From positions 1-39,215 of the forward strand of contig RDYN01000036.1 in NCBI GenBank assembly GCA_004293365.1: a stretch of 39,215 nucleotides of DNA. Direction: 5' to 3'. The DNA is from Oscillatoriales cyanobacterium. GTDB lineage: Bacteria > Cyanobacteriota > Cyanobacteriia > Cyanobacteriales > Microcoleaceae. Position 1 is the first letter of the stretch, and every line of letters starts with the position of its first letter. Positions 8,201 to 16,082 of this stretch are shown here, piece after piece. Both the position numbers and the translations under genes were made by a program. The notes below the pieces were generated by a model that did not search any database, had not been told where the DNA came from, and was given only the letters and a program-made list of their open reading frames with translations.

Positions 8201-9680
8201 TCACAAAAGTTGGGTATATTCAGTTGCTTTCAGTCCCGACGGAAGCATACTTGCTAGTGGTAGTTACGACTCAACTGTGAAACTTTGGGATGTCAGTACA
8301 GGTAAATGCCTCATAACTTTACAGGAACATAGAAGTTCTGTACTTGCAGTCACCTTTAGTCCAGATGGAAAAATCCTTGCCAGTGGTAGCTACGACTCAA
8401 GTGTGAAACTCTGGGACATCAAAACAGGTGAATGTCTCAAAACATTGCAAGGACATACAAATGCAGTATGGTCAGTTGCTTTCAGTCCCGACGGAAACGT
8501 ACTTGCTAGCTGTGGTAATGACACGATAATTAGAATCTGGAATATCCATAGTGATGAACCTTGCAAAGCCTTGGGAGGTCACAGCCAGAAAGTTTATTCA
8601 GTTAGATTTAGTTCAGATAATAAAATACTTGCTAGTGGTAGTCATGACGGAACAATTAAAATCTGGGATGTAAGCACCAACGAATGCCTTAACACTATAC
8701 AAGGGTGTACAAATTGGGTATGTTCAATAGCGTTGAATTCTTCCGGTCGTGTAGTTGCCAGTGGTGGTGGTGACAAAATGGTAAAGTTGTGGGATCTTGA
8801 AACTGGTGAACGCATCAAAGTTTTGCAAGGGCATACAAATTGGGTTCACTCAGTTGCCTTGAGTCCAGATGGTGAAATGCTTGCCAGTGTGAGTTCTGAA
8901 CTGAGGCTGTGGGATCTTCGCACTGACAAATGTCTTAATACTTTCCAAGGACATACTGATGAGGTAATTTCAGTTACTTTTAGTCCCGATGGAAAGATAA
9001 TTGCTAGTGGCAGTGACGATGAAACAGTTAAGCTATGGGATATTAATACAGGTGAGTGCTTGAAAACCTTGCGAGGGCACGCAAATAGAGTATGGTTTGT
9101 TGCCTTCAGTCCAGATGGAAAAATACTTGCTAGTAGCAGTGCCGATCAAACAGTGAGAATATGGAATGTTCATACAGGTGAATGCTTAAAAACTTTGCAA
9201 GGACATAAGAAGCGAGTATATTCAGTTGCTTTTGGCTCCGAAGGAAAAATGATTGCTAGCGTTGGTGATGACAAAACAGTAAAGATTTGGGATGTCTGCA
9301 CAGGTCAATGCTTGAAAATCTTGGAAGGGCATACAGGTGTGATATTAGCAGTTGCTTTTAGTCCTGACGGTAATACAATCGCTAGCGGTGGTGATGACAA
9401 AATTGTCAGGCTATGGGATGTTCACACAGGAGAATGCTTGAAAAATTTGCAAGGTCATACTAATGCTGTGAGTTCAGTTGTTTTTAACACAAAAGATTAT
9501 GTTCTTAGCAGCAGCTATGATGAGACAATTAAGGTTTGGGATACCAATACGGGCGAGTGCTTAAAAACCTTGATAGACAGACCTTATGAGGGCATGAATA
9601 TTACGGGTGTTACTGGTTTGACGGATGCTGAAAAAGTGACGATCGCATCTTTAGGTGCTGTGTCCGATCGCCCTTTGTAG
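5226..9680 (+). CDS. NACHT STAND NTPase with REase-like domain, pentapeptide and 14 WD40 repeats
   Basis: A 1484-residue protein. Order of parts: an N-terminal helical region (1-190); an alpha/beta region (~197-310) resembling restriction-endonuclease-like folds, but with no clear D..ExK site; a NACHT ATPase with Walker A GEFGTGKT (379-386), Walker [11 protein letters not shown] (458-467) and the CRTEHF sensor (~498); a helical arm ending [14 protein letters not shown]; pentapeptide-like repeats (~830-870); then 14 WD40 repeats, enough for two seven-bladed propellers, and a short [14 protein letters not shown] tail. STAND NTPases of this design oligomerise when the C-terminal sensor binds a trigger, and several bacterial NACHT proteins are antiphage. 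Its neighbours are RHH, Uma2 and toxin-antitoxin genes, which supports a defence role by inference. Repeats 3 and 9 lack the same two residues. Confidence 0.9.
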   Translation: MMIPLDAIIGAITSIANPIIKDKLQRSETVIKLLKQFNLDPEHPLPDFSSVYAYTLVEYGLGKPKPILELFRDEEIKQAFREAFDRNSPAIFLKQGEEFLHSRALGDEIKDLGIDIRREFAAFSAVFIAVTKRSRTPKEALTNHQIDSVNKQIVTLHERLDRLPTLEGIRTEMARLAVENNPALPAGNETAAKSQGFALAQQMRGWFEILGYDFEPYQVWEDSYFEWIIRIPVRRGRFDRILIRGMAGEAGIQDIEALQQSVEKQKTDEGWLVTARRISKAARREVDKPENRHLDCYTFDELIDIDADFSGYIEWLENEINRRQIDGKYVPLGCTKAEFDSANRRQIDASYYGEEDGWIDGYIDLWMDDPAKEHISVLGEFGTGKTWFAFHYAWTALQRYKQAKERGTQRPRLPLIITLRDYAKALNVENVLAGFFFTKHNIRLNSEVFDQLNRMGKLLLIFDGFDEMAAKCDRQQTINNFWELAKVIVPGAKVILTCRTEHFPEAKEGRALLNAELQASTANLTGETPQFEVLELTAFDDDQIRLVLSHQADPETVNQVMNNPQLLDLARRPVMAELILESLPDIQAGKPVDMSRVYLYAVRRKMERDIKAERTFTSLADKLFFLCELSWEMLSTDQMSLNYRLFPDRIRRLFGAAVQAEKDLDHWHYDMMGQTMLIRNAEGDYSPAHRSLLEFFVAYKLAAELGVLPADFTELSQAQLYLDSSVESVNYTWSGYFRREADNAGEIVPIPALKGFVSESLGQLRNSFGREILTKAVMDLLVPMLSKTEFVGEVKSRLLEILEATKGKTEEEVGYVGGNAATVLVKVDNAALEGRDLSRAVIKGADFSDASLRCVNFAGANLSDCNFTKLLGKVSSVAFSPNDNTLATGDSSGMVRFWDTSSGREVLTLKGSTSWVYSVAFSPDGKMLASGSYDKTVRIWDLQKDKCLIFQGYTDWVRSVTFSPDGKTLATGSSEIKLWNIDTGECVKIFQGHKSWVYSVAFSPDGSILASGSYDSTVKLWDVSTGKCLITLQEHRSSVLAVTFSPDGKILASGSYDSSVKLWDIKTGECLKTLQGHTNAVWSVAFSPDGNVLASCGNDTIIRIWNIHSDEPCKALGGHSQKVYSVRFSSDNKILASGSHDGTIKIWDVSTNECLNTIQGCTNWVCSIALNSSGRVVASGGGDKMVKLWDLETGERIKVLQGHTNWVHSVALSPDGEMLASVSSELRLWDLRTDKCLNTFQGHTDEVISVTFSPDGKIIASGSDDETVKLWDINTGECLKTLRGHANRVWFVAFSPDGKILASSSADQTVRIWNVHTGECLKTLQGHKKRVYSVAFGSEGKMIASVGDDKTVKIWDVCTGQCLKILEGHTGVILAVAFSPDGNTIASGGDDKIVRLWDVHTGECLKNLQGHTNAVSSVVFNTKDYVLSSSYDETIKVWDTNTGECLKTLIDRPYEGMNITGVTGLTDAEKVTIASLGAVSDRPL

Positions 9681-9700
9681 AGAGGCGATATCATGCTAAA

Positions 9701-9761
9701 GAAACCGGGTTTTTAACAGATTTAAGACTTCGGCGGATATTGTCAGACAAAACCCGGTTTC
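9701..9761. repeat. GAAACCGGGTTTT inverted-repeat element, copy 1
   Basis: GAAACCGGGTTTT (9701-9713) pairs with AAAACCCGGTTTC (9749-9761). An element with the same arms but a different loop is at 13997-14062. It lies 20 bases after the NACHT stop and could terminate transcription. Confidence 0.75.
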
Positions 9762-9853
9762 TGCCTAATTCTCATCCACTCAGCGCTGAAATGACGTGGC
9801 GGGCGATCGCCCTTCCGAAGATTTTATGAAAACCAGAGAACAGCCTGCTTTAG

Positions 9854-9872
9854 ACAATCGTTGTGATACAAT
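9854..9872 (+). promoter_or_regulatory. Candidate promoter and operator of the ParD-like gene
   Basis: ACAATCGTTGT (9854-9864) is a perfect palindrome with a 3-base centre. It abuts TGTGATACAAT, an extended -10-like box (TACAAT, 9867-9872). RHH antitoxins usually repress their own promoter at such sites. The -35 box is not convincing. Confidence 0.35.
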
Positions 9873-9909
9873 AAATCAATAGCAGCTTGCAAGCCAAGGA
9901 TTCACGTTT

Positions 9910-10164
9910 ATGAACACCATCAATATTTCCTTGCCTGATTCCGTGAAAGCATATCTCGAAAAACAAGTAGCCAGCGGCAATTATAATAACATCAGCGATT
10001 ATATTTGGGAGCTAATTGTTCAGGATCAAAAGCGTAAAACAGCTAAAGAACGTGTCGAAGAACTTTTACTAGAAGCTTTGGATTCAGGTGAAGCGACTCC
10101 GATGACTGACGGAGATTGGGAAAATATTCGGCAGACTGTACGCAACAACGTTGCTCAAAAGTAA
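9910..10164 (+). CDS. ParD-like ribbon-helix-helix antitoxin, no adjacent ParE
   Basis: An 84-residue protein. MNTINISLPDSVKAYLEKQV and NISDYIWELIVQDQKRK form the RHH domain typical of ParD. The helical C-terminus (RVEELLLEALDSGEATPMTDGDWENIRQTV) is the part that normally wraps the ParE toxin. AAGGA lies about 9 bases before the ATG. In classical parDE operons the toxin follows at once; here the next gene is a Uma2-family nuclease 36 bases later. It is therefore an orphan antitoxin, or it pairs with something unrelated to ParE. It may retain only the role of a repressor. Confidence 0.85.
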   Translation: MNTINISLPDSVKAYLEKQVASGNYNNISDYIWELIVQDQKRKTAKERVEELLLEALDSGEATPMTDGDWENIRQTVRNNVAQK

Positions 10165-10200
10165 AGCAATAGGTGCCACAAAAATATACAAGAACAAAAA

Positions 10201-10749
10201 ATGGTAACTTCTACAGTTCTCGCCCTGGCAGAAAAAACCTACTCTCTAGAAGCATGGATGGAAAATCCACCGGATCTCCAAGAGTGGGTTGATGGCGAAT
10301 TATTAGAGAAAAATGGCATGACTCTCAAGCATAGCAAGGTACAAGGAAATCTTTACTTTTGTTGGAGAAACTACAAAGAATCCAGCGGACAGGGAGGAGA
10401 GGTCTATACCGACGTGCCCTGCCGCACAAACCAGCAGGGACGCTATCCTGATGTTGCATACCTTCCCCCGGAATTAGCAGCACAATTTGGCAATCTCAAA
10501 GTGCTGCCGCAAAGTTTCCCTCTATGTGCTGAAATTGTTTCGCCAACAGATTTGGCGGAAGATGTAATCGCTAAAGCTACAGAATATTTGGAATCGGGAA
10601 GTGAGGAAGTTTGGCTGGTATATCCAGAAAACCAATGGGTTATTGTAGTCACAAAACAAACTAGAATTATCTTTATTGCTGGGGAAGTTGTTAGCACTCA
10701 AATTGTTTTACCTGGTTTTAGTATGACCGTCGATGAATTATTAAAATGA
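10201..10749 (+). CDS. Uma2-family (DUF820) PD-(D/E)XK nuclease-like protein
   Basis: A 182-residue protein of a family greatly expanded in cyanobacteria. Family hallmarks are GELLEKNGMTLKHSKVQGNL in the N-terminal half, RYPDVAYL carrying the first catalytic Asp, and CAEIVSPTD...KATEYLESGSEEVWLVYPE carrying the Glu and a following Lys. The C-terminus ends in the usual LPGFSMTVDELL. A nuclease activity is predicted from the fold; the biological role of the family is not established. It lies 36 bases after the ParD-like gene and could share its transcript. Confidence 0.9.
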   Translation: MVTSTVLALAEKTYSLEAWMENPPDLQEWVDGELLEKNGMTLKHSKVQGNLYFCWRNYKESSGQGGEVYTDVPCRTNQQGRYPDVAYLPPELAAQFGNLKVLPQSFPLCAEIVSPTDLAEDVIAKATEYLESGSEEVWLVYPENQWVIVVTKQTRIIFIAGEVVSTQIVLPGFSMTVDELLK

Positions 10750-10822
10750 GATATCAAATTTTTGATCTCTACTAAATTAGAACATTTTTGTTAAATAGAG
10801 AAGCAGTTGCAGTTGCCTGTGA

Positions 10823-10828
10823 TATAAT
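10823..10828 (+). promoter_or_regulatory. Possible -10 box of the DUF433/DUF5615 pair
   Basis: TGTGATATAAT gives an extended -10-like TATAAT about 55 bases before the chosen ATG. It closely matches the TGTGATACAAT ahead of the ParD-like gene. No good -35 box is seen. Confidence 0.35.
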
Positions 10829-10883
10829 TAACTACGAGAGCATCTTTCCTGCCAAAGATACACACTTAAGACTAGCATCAATT

Positions 10884-11186
10884 ATGTCAACTACTGCTAT
10901 TGATATCAGTACCTTAATTGCTCGTACACCGGGCTTGCACGGCGGAACCCCTCACATTGCTGGTAAAGGTGTTACTGTCAGACGGATTGTATTTTTGTAC
11001 AAGCGAGGACAGAATGCAGAGGAAATTGCCGATCGCATTCCACATCTGAGTCTAGCCGAAGTTTATACTGCATTAGCATACTACCATGCCAACAAAGCAG
11101 AGATAGAAGCCGACTTAGCAGCCCAAGCTGTTGAGGCAAAACGCCTAGAAATGTTGTCAGAAGAAAATATTCAAAATCAACCATGA
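10884..11186 (+). CDS. DUF433 antitoxin-like protein
   Basis: A 100-residue protein starting at ATG 10884. An upstream TTG-initiated extension to 10788 is possible, but it would cover the -10-like box and adds residues unlike the family. TPGLHGGTPHIAGKGVTVRRIVFLY is the DUF433 signature, and GQNAEEIADRIPHLSLAEVYTALAYYHAN is its helix-turn-helix-like part. DUF433 proteins commonly sit before DUF5615 PIN-like genes as presumed antitoxins, exactly as here: its TGA overlaps the next ATG (ATGA). A DNA-binding antitoxin role is by family context. Confidence 0.85.
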   Translation: MSTTAIDISTLIARTPGLHGGTPHIAGKGVTVRRIVFLYKRGQNAEEIADRIPHLSLAEVYTALAYYHANKAEIEADLAAQAVEAKRLEMLSEENIQNQP

Positions 11187-11551
11187 GCGCGATTCGTTTG
11201 TATATCGATGAAGACTCGATGGATCGAGGTTTAATCCAGGCATTGCGAGCGAGAAATGTTGATTTAATTACCGTTCAGGAAACGGAAACAGAAGGGCGAC
11301 TCGATGAAGAGCAACTGAATTTAGCAGCATCCCAAAATCGAGTAATATACAGTCATAATATTTCCGATTTCTGTCAGTTGCATACAGATTTTTTGAGGGA
11401 GGGTAAAAACCATGCAGGAATCGCTTTGCTATCCCAAGATTGTTCAATTGGCGAGCAACTACGAGCTATTTTAGGATTGGTTTATACCAAAAATGCTGAG
11501 GAGATGCACAACCAGTTAGAATTCTTGAGCAAGTATCTGAGAAACAGTTAA
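11183..11551 (+). CDS. DUF5615 PIN-like protein, putative toxin
   Basis: A 122-residue protein. IRLYIDEDSMDRGLIQALRARNVDLITV opens like the DUF5615/Mut7-C type PIN fold, with Asp and Glu at residues ~9-10. RVIYSHNISDF carries the second acidic site, where the usual form is (T)xDxDF; here it reads SHNISDF, so a catalytic acid may be missing. PIN-like enzymes are Mg-dependent RNases. It overlaps the DUF433 gene by four bases, so the pair is one transcription and translation unit. Toxic activity is inferred from family context. Confidence 0.85.
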   Translation: MSAIRLYIDEDSMDRGLIQALRARNVDLITVQETETEGRLDEEQLNLAASQNRVIYSHNISDFCQLHTDFLREGKNHAGIALLSQDCSIGEQLRAILGLVYTKNAEEMHNQLEFLSKYLRNS

Positions 11552-11613
11552 TCGATCGCCTTTTGTCTATTCTTGTTACCAGACAGAATCTGGGAATGCC
11601 GATAATATCTGCC

Positions 11614-12288
11614 TTAATTCTGATTCTTCGACGCCTTAACAAACATTTGCCCGCCCAAAAACCGCCACAAAACAGGCAACTTCAAGTAAATCTTTAACAG
11701 CAACGGCGAGGCCGGCCGCCCTTTCGTCGAAAACGGTAAAAATCTCGGTATCATTACATCTATTCTAAACCCGATTGTTTGTAAAAGCTCTTGCAACGAT
11801 AAATGTGTAATCGGTAATTGATGGTCGATAAAATCGTAGTATTCCTTGTAAGAGTATTTAAAGTTAGGCTGAATAATCAAAAGTGAACCGCTAGGTTTCA
11901 GGGCATCAAAGCAAAACGATATAATTTCTACAAGTTCCTCTTTGTTGCGGAGGTGTTCAAAAAAGTTCGAGATAAAAATGCGATCGAACTGTTCGGCATA
12001 AGAAGTATTATTTTCTAAATTAAGCACATCAATATTCAGTACCTTGACATCACAATTAGCAAATAACTTTGAATCTGGATTCAGGTCAATCAAACATTTT
12101 TCGCCCGCCATAATTTGATTGATAAACTCACAGTAACCGCCGCCAATGTCTAAAACTGCCGATTCAGTAGGAACATAATCTTGTAAAAACTCGTCAATTA
12201 AAACTTTCCACAGTGCCACCTTGGCTTGCATTTGTCGGGAATCAAAGCGGTTGGCGTACAACTTTTTGAGATATGTGTCAGTTTTCAT
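11614..12288 (-). CDS. Class I SAM-dependent methyltransferase
   Basis: A 224-residue protein with the start placed at ATG 12288 (MKTDTYLKKLYANRF). A longer reading to 12375 would translate the intergenic hairpin and is rejected. VLDIGGGYCEF is motif I (SAM binding), CLIDLNPDSK the acidic loop after strand 2, FDRIFISNFFEHL motif IV, and ALKPSGSLLIIQPN the post-IV motif. Such enzymes in glycan loci often methylate sugars or lipid carriers; the substrate is unknown. It lies on the strand opposite to rfbC, and a hairpin element separates the two divergent genes. Confidence 0.85.
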   Translation of the reverse strand: MKTDTYLKKLYANRFDSRQMQAKVALWKVLIDEFLQDYVPTESAVLDIGGGYCEFINQIMAGEKCLIDLNPDSKLFANCDVKVLNIDVLNLENNTSYAEQFDRIFISNFFEHLRNKEELVEIISFCFDALKPSGSLLIIQPNFKYSYKEYYDFIDHQLPITHLSLQELLQTIGFRIDVMIPRFLPFSTKGRPASPLLLKIYLKLPVLWRFLGGQMFVKASKNQN

Positions 12289-12298
12289 AGGAATGAGA

Positions 12299-12402
12299 AT
12301 TAAATAACTTATACAAGGAAAGTGGGATGGGCGTCTCGCCCGTCCAATTATAGACGGGCGAGACGCCCATCCCACAACAATTAAAATTGTAAGTTATTTA
12401 AT
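12299..12402. repeat. Nested hairpin element, MITE-like
   Basis: Outer arms ATTAAATAACTTA (12299-12311) and its complement (12390-12402) flank a perfect 23-bp stem (12322-12344 with 12353-12375) that begins GTGGGATGGGCGTCTCG. The whole 104-base unit has terminal inverted repeats and no coding capacity. One arm is also found, with two changes, inside the coding sequence at 1085-1110. It sits between the divergent methyltransferase and rfbC genes. Confidence 0.85.
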
Positions 12403-12463
12403 TGGCGATCCATAGTAAGATAGCATAGACTGAGTATGAGTTTATCACGCGATACAGCCAACT

Positions 12464-13009
12464 ATGAATGTTATATCTACAGAAATACCGGACGTTCTGA
12501 TAATTGAGCCGAAAATTTTCGGAGACGATCGCGGTTTCTTTTTTGAGAGTTTCAATCACCAAGCTTTTGTTGAAAAAACAGGCGTGACGGCAGATTTTGT
12601 TCAAGACAATCATTCCAAGTCTTCTAAAAATGTGCTGCGCGGTTTGCACTACCAAATGCAGCAGCCTCAAGGCAAATTGCTGCGGGTTGTGGCGGGCGAA
12701 ATATATGATGTGGCGGTGGATATTAGAAAAAATTCGCCGACTTTCGGACAGTGGGTGGGCTGTTTGATTAGTGCAGAAAATAAGCGGCAATTTTGGGTGC
12801 CGGCGGGATTTGCTCACGGTTTTTTAGTAGTATCAGACATTGCTGAGGTTTTGTACAAAACTACAGATTACTATGCACCGGGACACGAGCGGTGTATTGT
12901 ATGGAACGATCCTGATTTGGCGATCGCCTGGCCGCTAGATGGTGCCGAACCAATTTTATCACCTAAAGACAAAGCCGGACAAACGTTGAAAAGAGCTCAA
13001 GTGTTTTAG
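12464..13009 (+). CDS. rfbC: dTDP-4-dehydrorhamnose 3,5-epimerase
   Basis: A 181-residue cupin of normal family length. It epimerises C3 and C5 of dTDP-4-keto-6-deoxyglucose, the third step of dTDP-L-rhamnose synthesis. EPKIFGDDRGFFFESFN, RGLHYQ with catalytic His62, QGKLLRVVAGEIYDVAVDIR, and the FAHGFLV and YKTTDYY segments are diagnostic. The gene for the last step, rfbD, follows 3 bases after its stop. The first two genes of the pathway, rfbA and rfbB, are not in this window. Confidence 0.96.
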   Translation: MNVISTEIPDVLIIEPKIFGDDRGFFFESFNHQAFVEKTGVTADFVQDNHSKSSKNVLRGLHYQMQQPQGKLLRVVAGEIYDVAVDIRKNSPTFGQWVGCLISAENKRQFWVPAGFAHGFLVVSDIAEVLYKTTDYYAPGHERCIVWNDPDLAIAWPLDGAEPILSPKDKAGQTLKRAQVF

Positions 13010-13012
13010 ATA

Positions 13013-13891
13013 ATGAAAATTTTACTCGCAGGCGGTAGCGGACAGCTAGCTCAAGAATTGCAGCCGATTTTATTATCTTCGGGAGATGTCATTGCAGTCG
13101 ATCGCACTTCCGTCGATTTATCCCAGCCCGAAACCATCCGTCAAGCAATGGCTGACATTCAACCGGATGTAGTCGTGAATGCCGCTGCTTACACTGCGGT
13201 AGACAAAGCCGAAAGCGAAGCACAATTAGCCCGCGCAGTCAACGGTATCGCACCCGGAATCTTTGCCGAAGAATGCGAGAAACTGGGAGCAAGTTTAATC
13301 CACTTTTCCACTGATTACGTATTTGACGGTAGCAGCGGTTCTGCTTATCTCGAAACAGATTCTACAAACCCATTGGGAATTTACGGGGAGTCCAAATTAG
13401 CAGGCGAGGAAGCAATTAGAAAAGCAGGAAACAGACATATTATTATTAGAACCGCCTGGGTTTACGGTAACGGCGGCAAAGGCAACTTTGTCAAAACCAT
13501 GCTGAGATTGGGCAAAGATAGGGAAGAAATTCGGGTAGTAGCAGATCAAATCGGAAGTCCAACTTGGACAGCAGATTTGGCTGCTGCAACTTCGCAAATC
13601 ATCCCGAATCTTGGGCCCGAAAGTTTTGGGACTTACCAGTATACTAACAGCGGTGTGTGCAGTTGGTACGATTTTGCGATCGCCATTTTTGAAGAAGCAG
13701 AAAAACTCGGCTTTCCCCTCAAAATCAAGCGCGTAATTCCCATCACCACCGCCGAATATCCCACACCCGCAAAACGTCCCGCTTTTTCTGTACTTTCCAC
13801 AGTGAAAATATCAGCACTTCTGGGTACCTATCCTCCCCACTGGCGGCAAGGGCTCAGAAAAATGCTAGCAAGAGAAATCAATCAATTTTAG
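13013..13891 (+). CDS. rfbD: dTDP-4-dehydrorhamnose reductase
   Basis: A 292-residue SDR that reduces dTDP-4-keto-L-rhamnose with NAD(P)H, the final step to dTDP-L-rhamnose. GGSGQLAQEL (7-16) binds the nucleotide, FSTDYVFDG (98-106) carries the family motif, and YGESK (124-128) is the catalytic Tyr/Lys pair. It is co-transcribed with rfbC. The stop codon TAG at 13889-13891 is part of the first unit of a TTTTAGA heptamer array, so the repeat may have set the C-terminus; the protein length is still normal. Confidence 0.96.
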   Translation: MKILLAGGSGQLAQELQPILLSSGDVIAVDRTSVDLSQPETIRQAMADIQPDVVVNAAAYTAVDKAESEAQLARAVNGIAPGIFAEECEKLGASLIHFSTDYVFDGSSGSAYLETDSTNPLGIYGESKLAGEEAIRKAGNRHIIIRTAWVYGNGGKGNFVKTMLRLGKDREEIRVVADQIGSPTWTADLAAATSQIIPNLGPESFGTYQYTNSGVCSWYDFAIAIFEEAEKLGFPLKIKRVIPITTAEYPTPAKRPAFSVLSTVKISALLGTYPPHWRQGLRKMLAREINQF

Positions 13892-13966
13892 ATTTTAGAT
13901 TTTAGATTTTAGATTTATTCTACAGATGAATCTGGGAGTTTAAGCTTTAGTCTAAAATTTGGGGAT
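13886..13966. repeat. TTTTAGA heptamer array with attached conserved tail
   Basis: Four or more TTTTAGA heptamers (13886-13917) are followed by a segment containing GAATCTGGGAG and GTCTAAAATTT. This matches part of the composite repeat found complete at 20661, 31264 and 37892. It overlaps the rfbD stop. Confidence 0.85.
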
Positions 13967-13996
13967 TCAGGACAATCGGACTTACGCACGGGTGGC

Positions 13997-14062
13997 TAGA
14001 AACCGGGTTTTTACAAAAATCCTTAGCTGTAGCCTAGAGATTAAATAAAAACCCGGTTTCTT
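13997..14062. repeat. GAAACCGGGTTTTT inverted-repeat element, copy 2
   Basis: AGAAACCGGGTTTTT at 13998 pairs with AAAAACCCGGTTTCT ending near 14061. The arms equal those at 9701-9761, with a different loop. It is probably a dispersed hairpin repeat and may act as a terminator after rfbCD. Confidence 0.75.
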
Positions 14063-14122
14063 TGTCGGGAGTGCGTCGTTAAACCTGCCCAATCAATTAA
14101 CAATATTCCATGTCCGAATCAA

Positions 14123-15949
14123 ATGAAAGTCAAGCAACAATCTCTTTTAATTGCCGCATCGGTGCTCGGCATTCTCATACCAGCGTCATATATTTTGTAC
14201 TTGATATCGCAAGCGGGAGACTTGTCTAATTTTGATTATTGGTGGATGACTTGGAATTTTTATTCAGTAGATGGTTTCTCTACAAATCCTTTTAATTGGA
14301 TATTTCGGGCGAACGAGCATTTTGTCTTTATTCCCGCAATCATCTATGCCTTAAACATCGTTGTCACTCAAGGCTCAAATATTGGTTTGTGCTTAGTGGC
14401 TTGGTTTTTTGCTTGGATTCAGTGCTACGTATTAATTGCTTTACTACCTTTAAGATTAAGGAGTTTTCCGCTACAATTTATCTCGGTAATTCTGTGTATT
14501 TCTATTTTTAATTTTACTCCGGCGGCGGCACACAACTGGATGCGGGGATTCAGCGGCGTTCACTGGATTATTGCTAATTTATTTGTAATTTGTTCGATAT
14601 TTTGTTTGCAATCCTATGTTAATTTATTATTAAATAGCAGAGAAGCAGAACCTTTAGGTATTCATTCCCAGGCAGAGATTGGGAATGAGGAATGGGAACA
14701 AAACAAGTGGGTGATTGGTAGCATTGTTTTTGGGATTTTAGGTTGTATTAGTTACAGCACTCCTTTAGGTTTGTGGCCGATTTTGTGTGGGGCTGCGATT
14801 GTGCTGCGGTTTCCTCGGCGGATAACTTATTTGTATTTCGCTGCTTCGATTGCGGTGATTGGTATTTATTTTTTAACTTACAAAACTCCGTCCAATCATC
14901 CTTCTTTAACTAAAATCAATCCGCTGAAAACTCTCGAATATATTCCGATTTATCTCGGGGGAATATTTAGCGAAAATATTATTGTTGCGTCAATTATTGG
15001 TATAATTGGTTTGATTGCTGTAACGGGTTTTGTCGGTTATTGGCTATTGGCAAAAAAGTCTGTGCAGCTTGGCTATCCTGTAGGGAATCGCCAAAATTGG
15101 CTGCCTTGGCTGTCCATCCAATTGTACACTCTGCAAACGGCTTTAATGGCCGCAGTTAGCCGATCGGGATTTGGAGTCGAACAGGCCACCGCTTCCCGCT
15201 ACGCCACACTCCCAGCGTTGTTTTGGATGAGTACAATCGTCCTGATAGTGCTTGCGGTGCGCGAGTTGCAGCCCACACCGAGAATTCAAGGGCGTTGGCT
15301 GACACCGGTGTTTGCAGTCGTGACAGCGGCCGTGATTTTAATGTACGGGGTGGGAGGCGAAACTGCAATGGCGATCGCGCGTAGAGCCACCTATCAACCG
15401 CTAGTAGCATTATCACTGCAATTAGGAATCACCGACATCACCCTAATTAAAGAGAGAGTAGGAAACAAACCCGCCGCATTTGTGGGATTAATCGACGCCT
15501 TAAAAACTAACAATTTAGTACCATTCAATCGAGATATCAAAAAACACAACTTCTGTGCAGCATTAGACACAAAAATCGACCCGAATTTACTCTCAGCCCC
15601 CAAAGACGGAGTACCCGGATATTTTGATACAGTAACTCAACTCGCACCCCAAGCCGCCAGAGTAATTGGTTGGGTAGGAGATCCCGAAAATCATGTAAAA
15701 TGTATTGTCATTCTCAATCAAGAAAATGTAGTTCGAGGTTTCGCCATGTCAGGATTTCCCCGCCCCGACTTAGTTAACTTGTTTGGCGCTTCCTACAAAT
15801 CCGCAGCTTGGAGAGGATACATTCAAACATCGCCAACCGATAAATTATTGACAGCCTATGCTTCATTCAAAAACCGCGAAGGTTGGGTAGCTTTGCGAAA
15901 CTCCCAAGTAATCAATCAAGACGATTCAGTTAAGACTGATCCCCCCTAG
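14123..15949 (+). CDS. Polytopic membrane protein, paralogue of the protein at 197-1936
   Basis: A 608-residue protein with about eleven membrane segments to residue ~430 and a soluble C-terminal domain. NWLPWLSIQLYTLQTALMAAVSRSGFGVEQATASRY matches the equivalent stretch of the first membrane protein, and both share the N-terminal loop with a NxHFVF/NHRIVF motif. A GT2 gene follows, as in the first pair. It is plausibly a GT-C-type glycosyltransferase or glycan-assembly protein; this is inference. The last residues, KTDPP and stop, are encoded by a GATCCCCCCTAG repeat that provides the TAG. Confidence 0.8.
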   Translation: MKVKQQSLLIAASVLGILIPASYILYLISQAGDLSNFDYWWMTWNFYSVDGFSTNPFNWIFRANEHFVFIPAIIYALNIVVTQGSNIGLCLVAWFFAWIQCYVLIALLPLRLRSFPLQFISVILCISIFNFTPAAAHNWMRGFSGVHWIIANLFVICSIFCLQSYVNLLLNSREAEPLGIHSQAEIGNEEWEQNKWVIGSIVFGILGCISYSTPLGLWPILCGAAIVLRFPRRITYLYFAASIAVIGIYFLTYKTPSNHPSLTKINPLKTLEYIPIYLGGIFSENIIVASIIGIIGLIAVTGFVGYWLLAKKSVQLGYPVGNRQNWLPWLSIQLYTLQTALMAAVSRSGFGVEQATASRYATLPALFWMSTIVLIVLAVRELQPTPRIQGRWLTPVFAVVTAAVILMYGVGGETAMAIARRATYQPLVALSLQLGITDITLIKERVGNKPAAFVGLIDALKTNNLVPFNRDIKKHNFCAALDTKIDPNLLSAPKDGVPGYFDTVTQLAPQAARVIGWVGDPENHVKCIVILNQENVVRGFAMSGFPRPDLVNLFGASYKSAAWRGYIQTSPTDKLLTAYASFKNREGWVALRNSQVINQDDSVKTDPP

Positions 15950-16020
15950 CCCCCCTTCCCAAGGGGGGAACAAGAGAATGCTCAAAGTCCCCCTTCTTAA
16001 GGGGGATTTAGGGGGATCTC
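15935..16020. repeat. GATCCCCCCTAGCCCCCC hairpin repeat
   Basis: Alternating C-runs and G-runs (CCCCCCTTCCCAAGGGGGG, then CCCCCTTCTTAAGGGGG) form two hairpins flanked by GATCCCCC and GGGGGATC. It overlaps the end of the membrane-protein gene. A related C/G-run unit lies inside a gene at 28811-28850. Confidence 0.85.
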
Positions 16021-16082
16021 CGGGGCACAAGCAGTCTTAACAATCGCGTATTGAGTTATCAATAACACTTACAAAAATCGCT

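Noticed and set aside
10788..10883. TTG-initiated extension of the DUF433 protein
   Set aside because: It covers a -10-like TATAAT and adds 32 residues not expected in the family; ATG 10884 fits better.
12289..12375. Longer N-terminus for the methyltransferase
   Set aside because: The extra 29 residues are translated from the hairpin element at 12299-12402.
12464..13891. A complete dTDP-rhamnose operon
   Set aside because: Only rfbC and rfbD are present. The nucleotidyltransferase at 36635 resembles mannose-1-phosphate guanylyltransferases, not RfbA, and no RfbB is seen.
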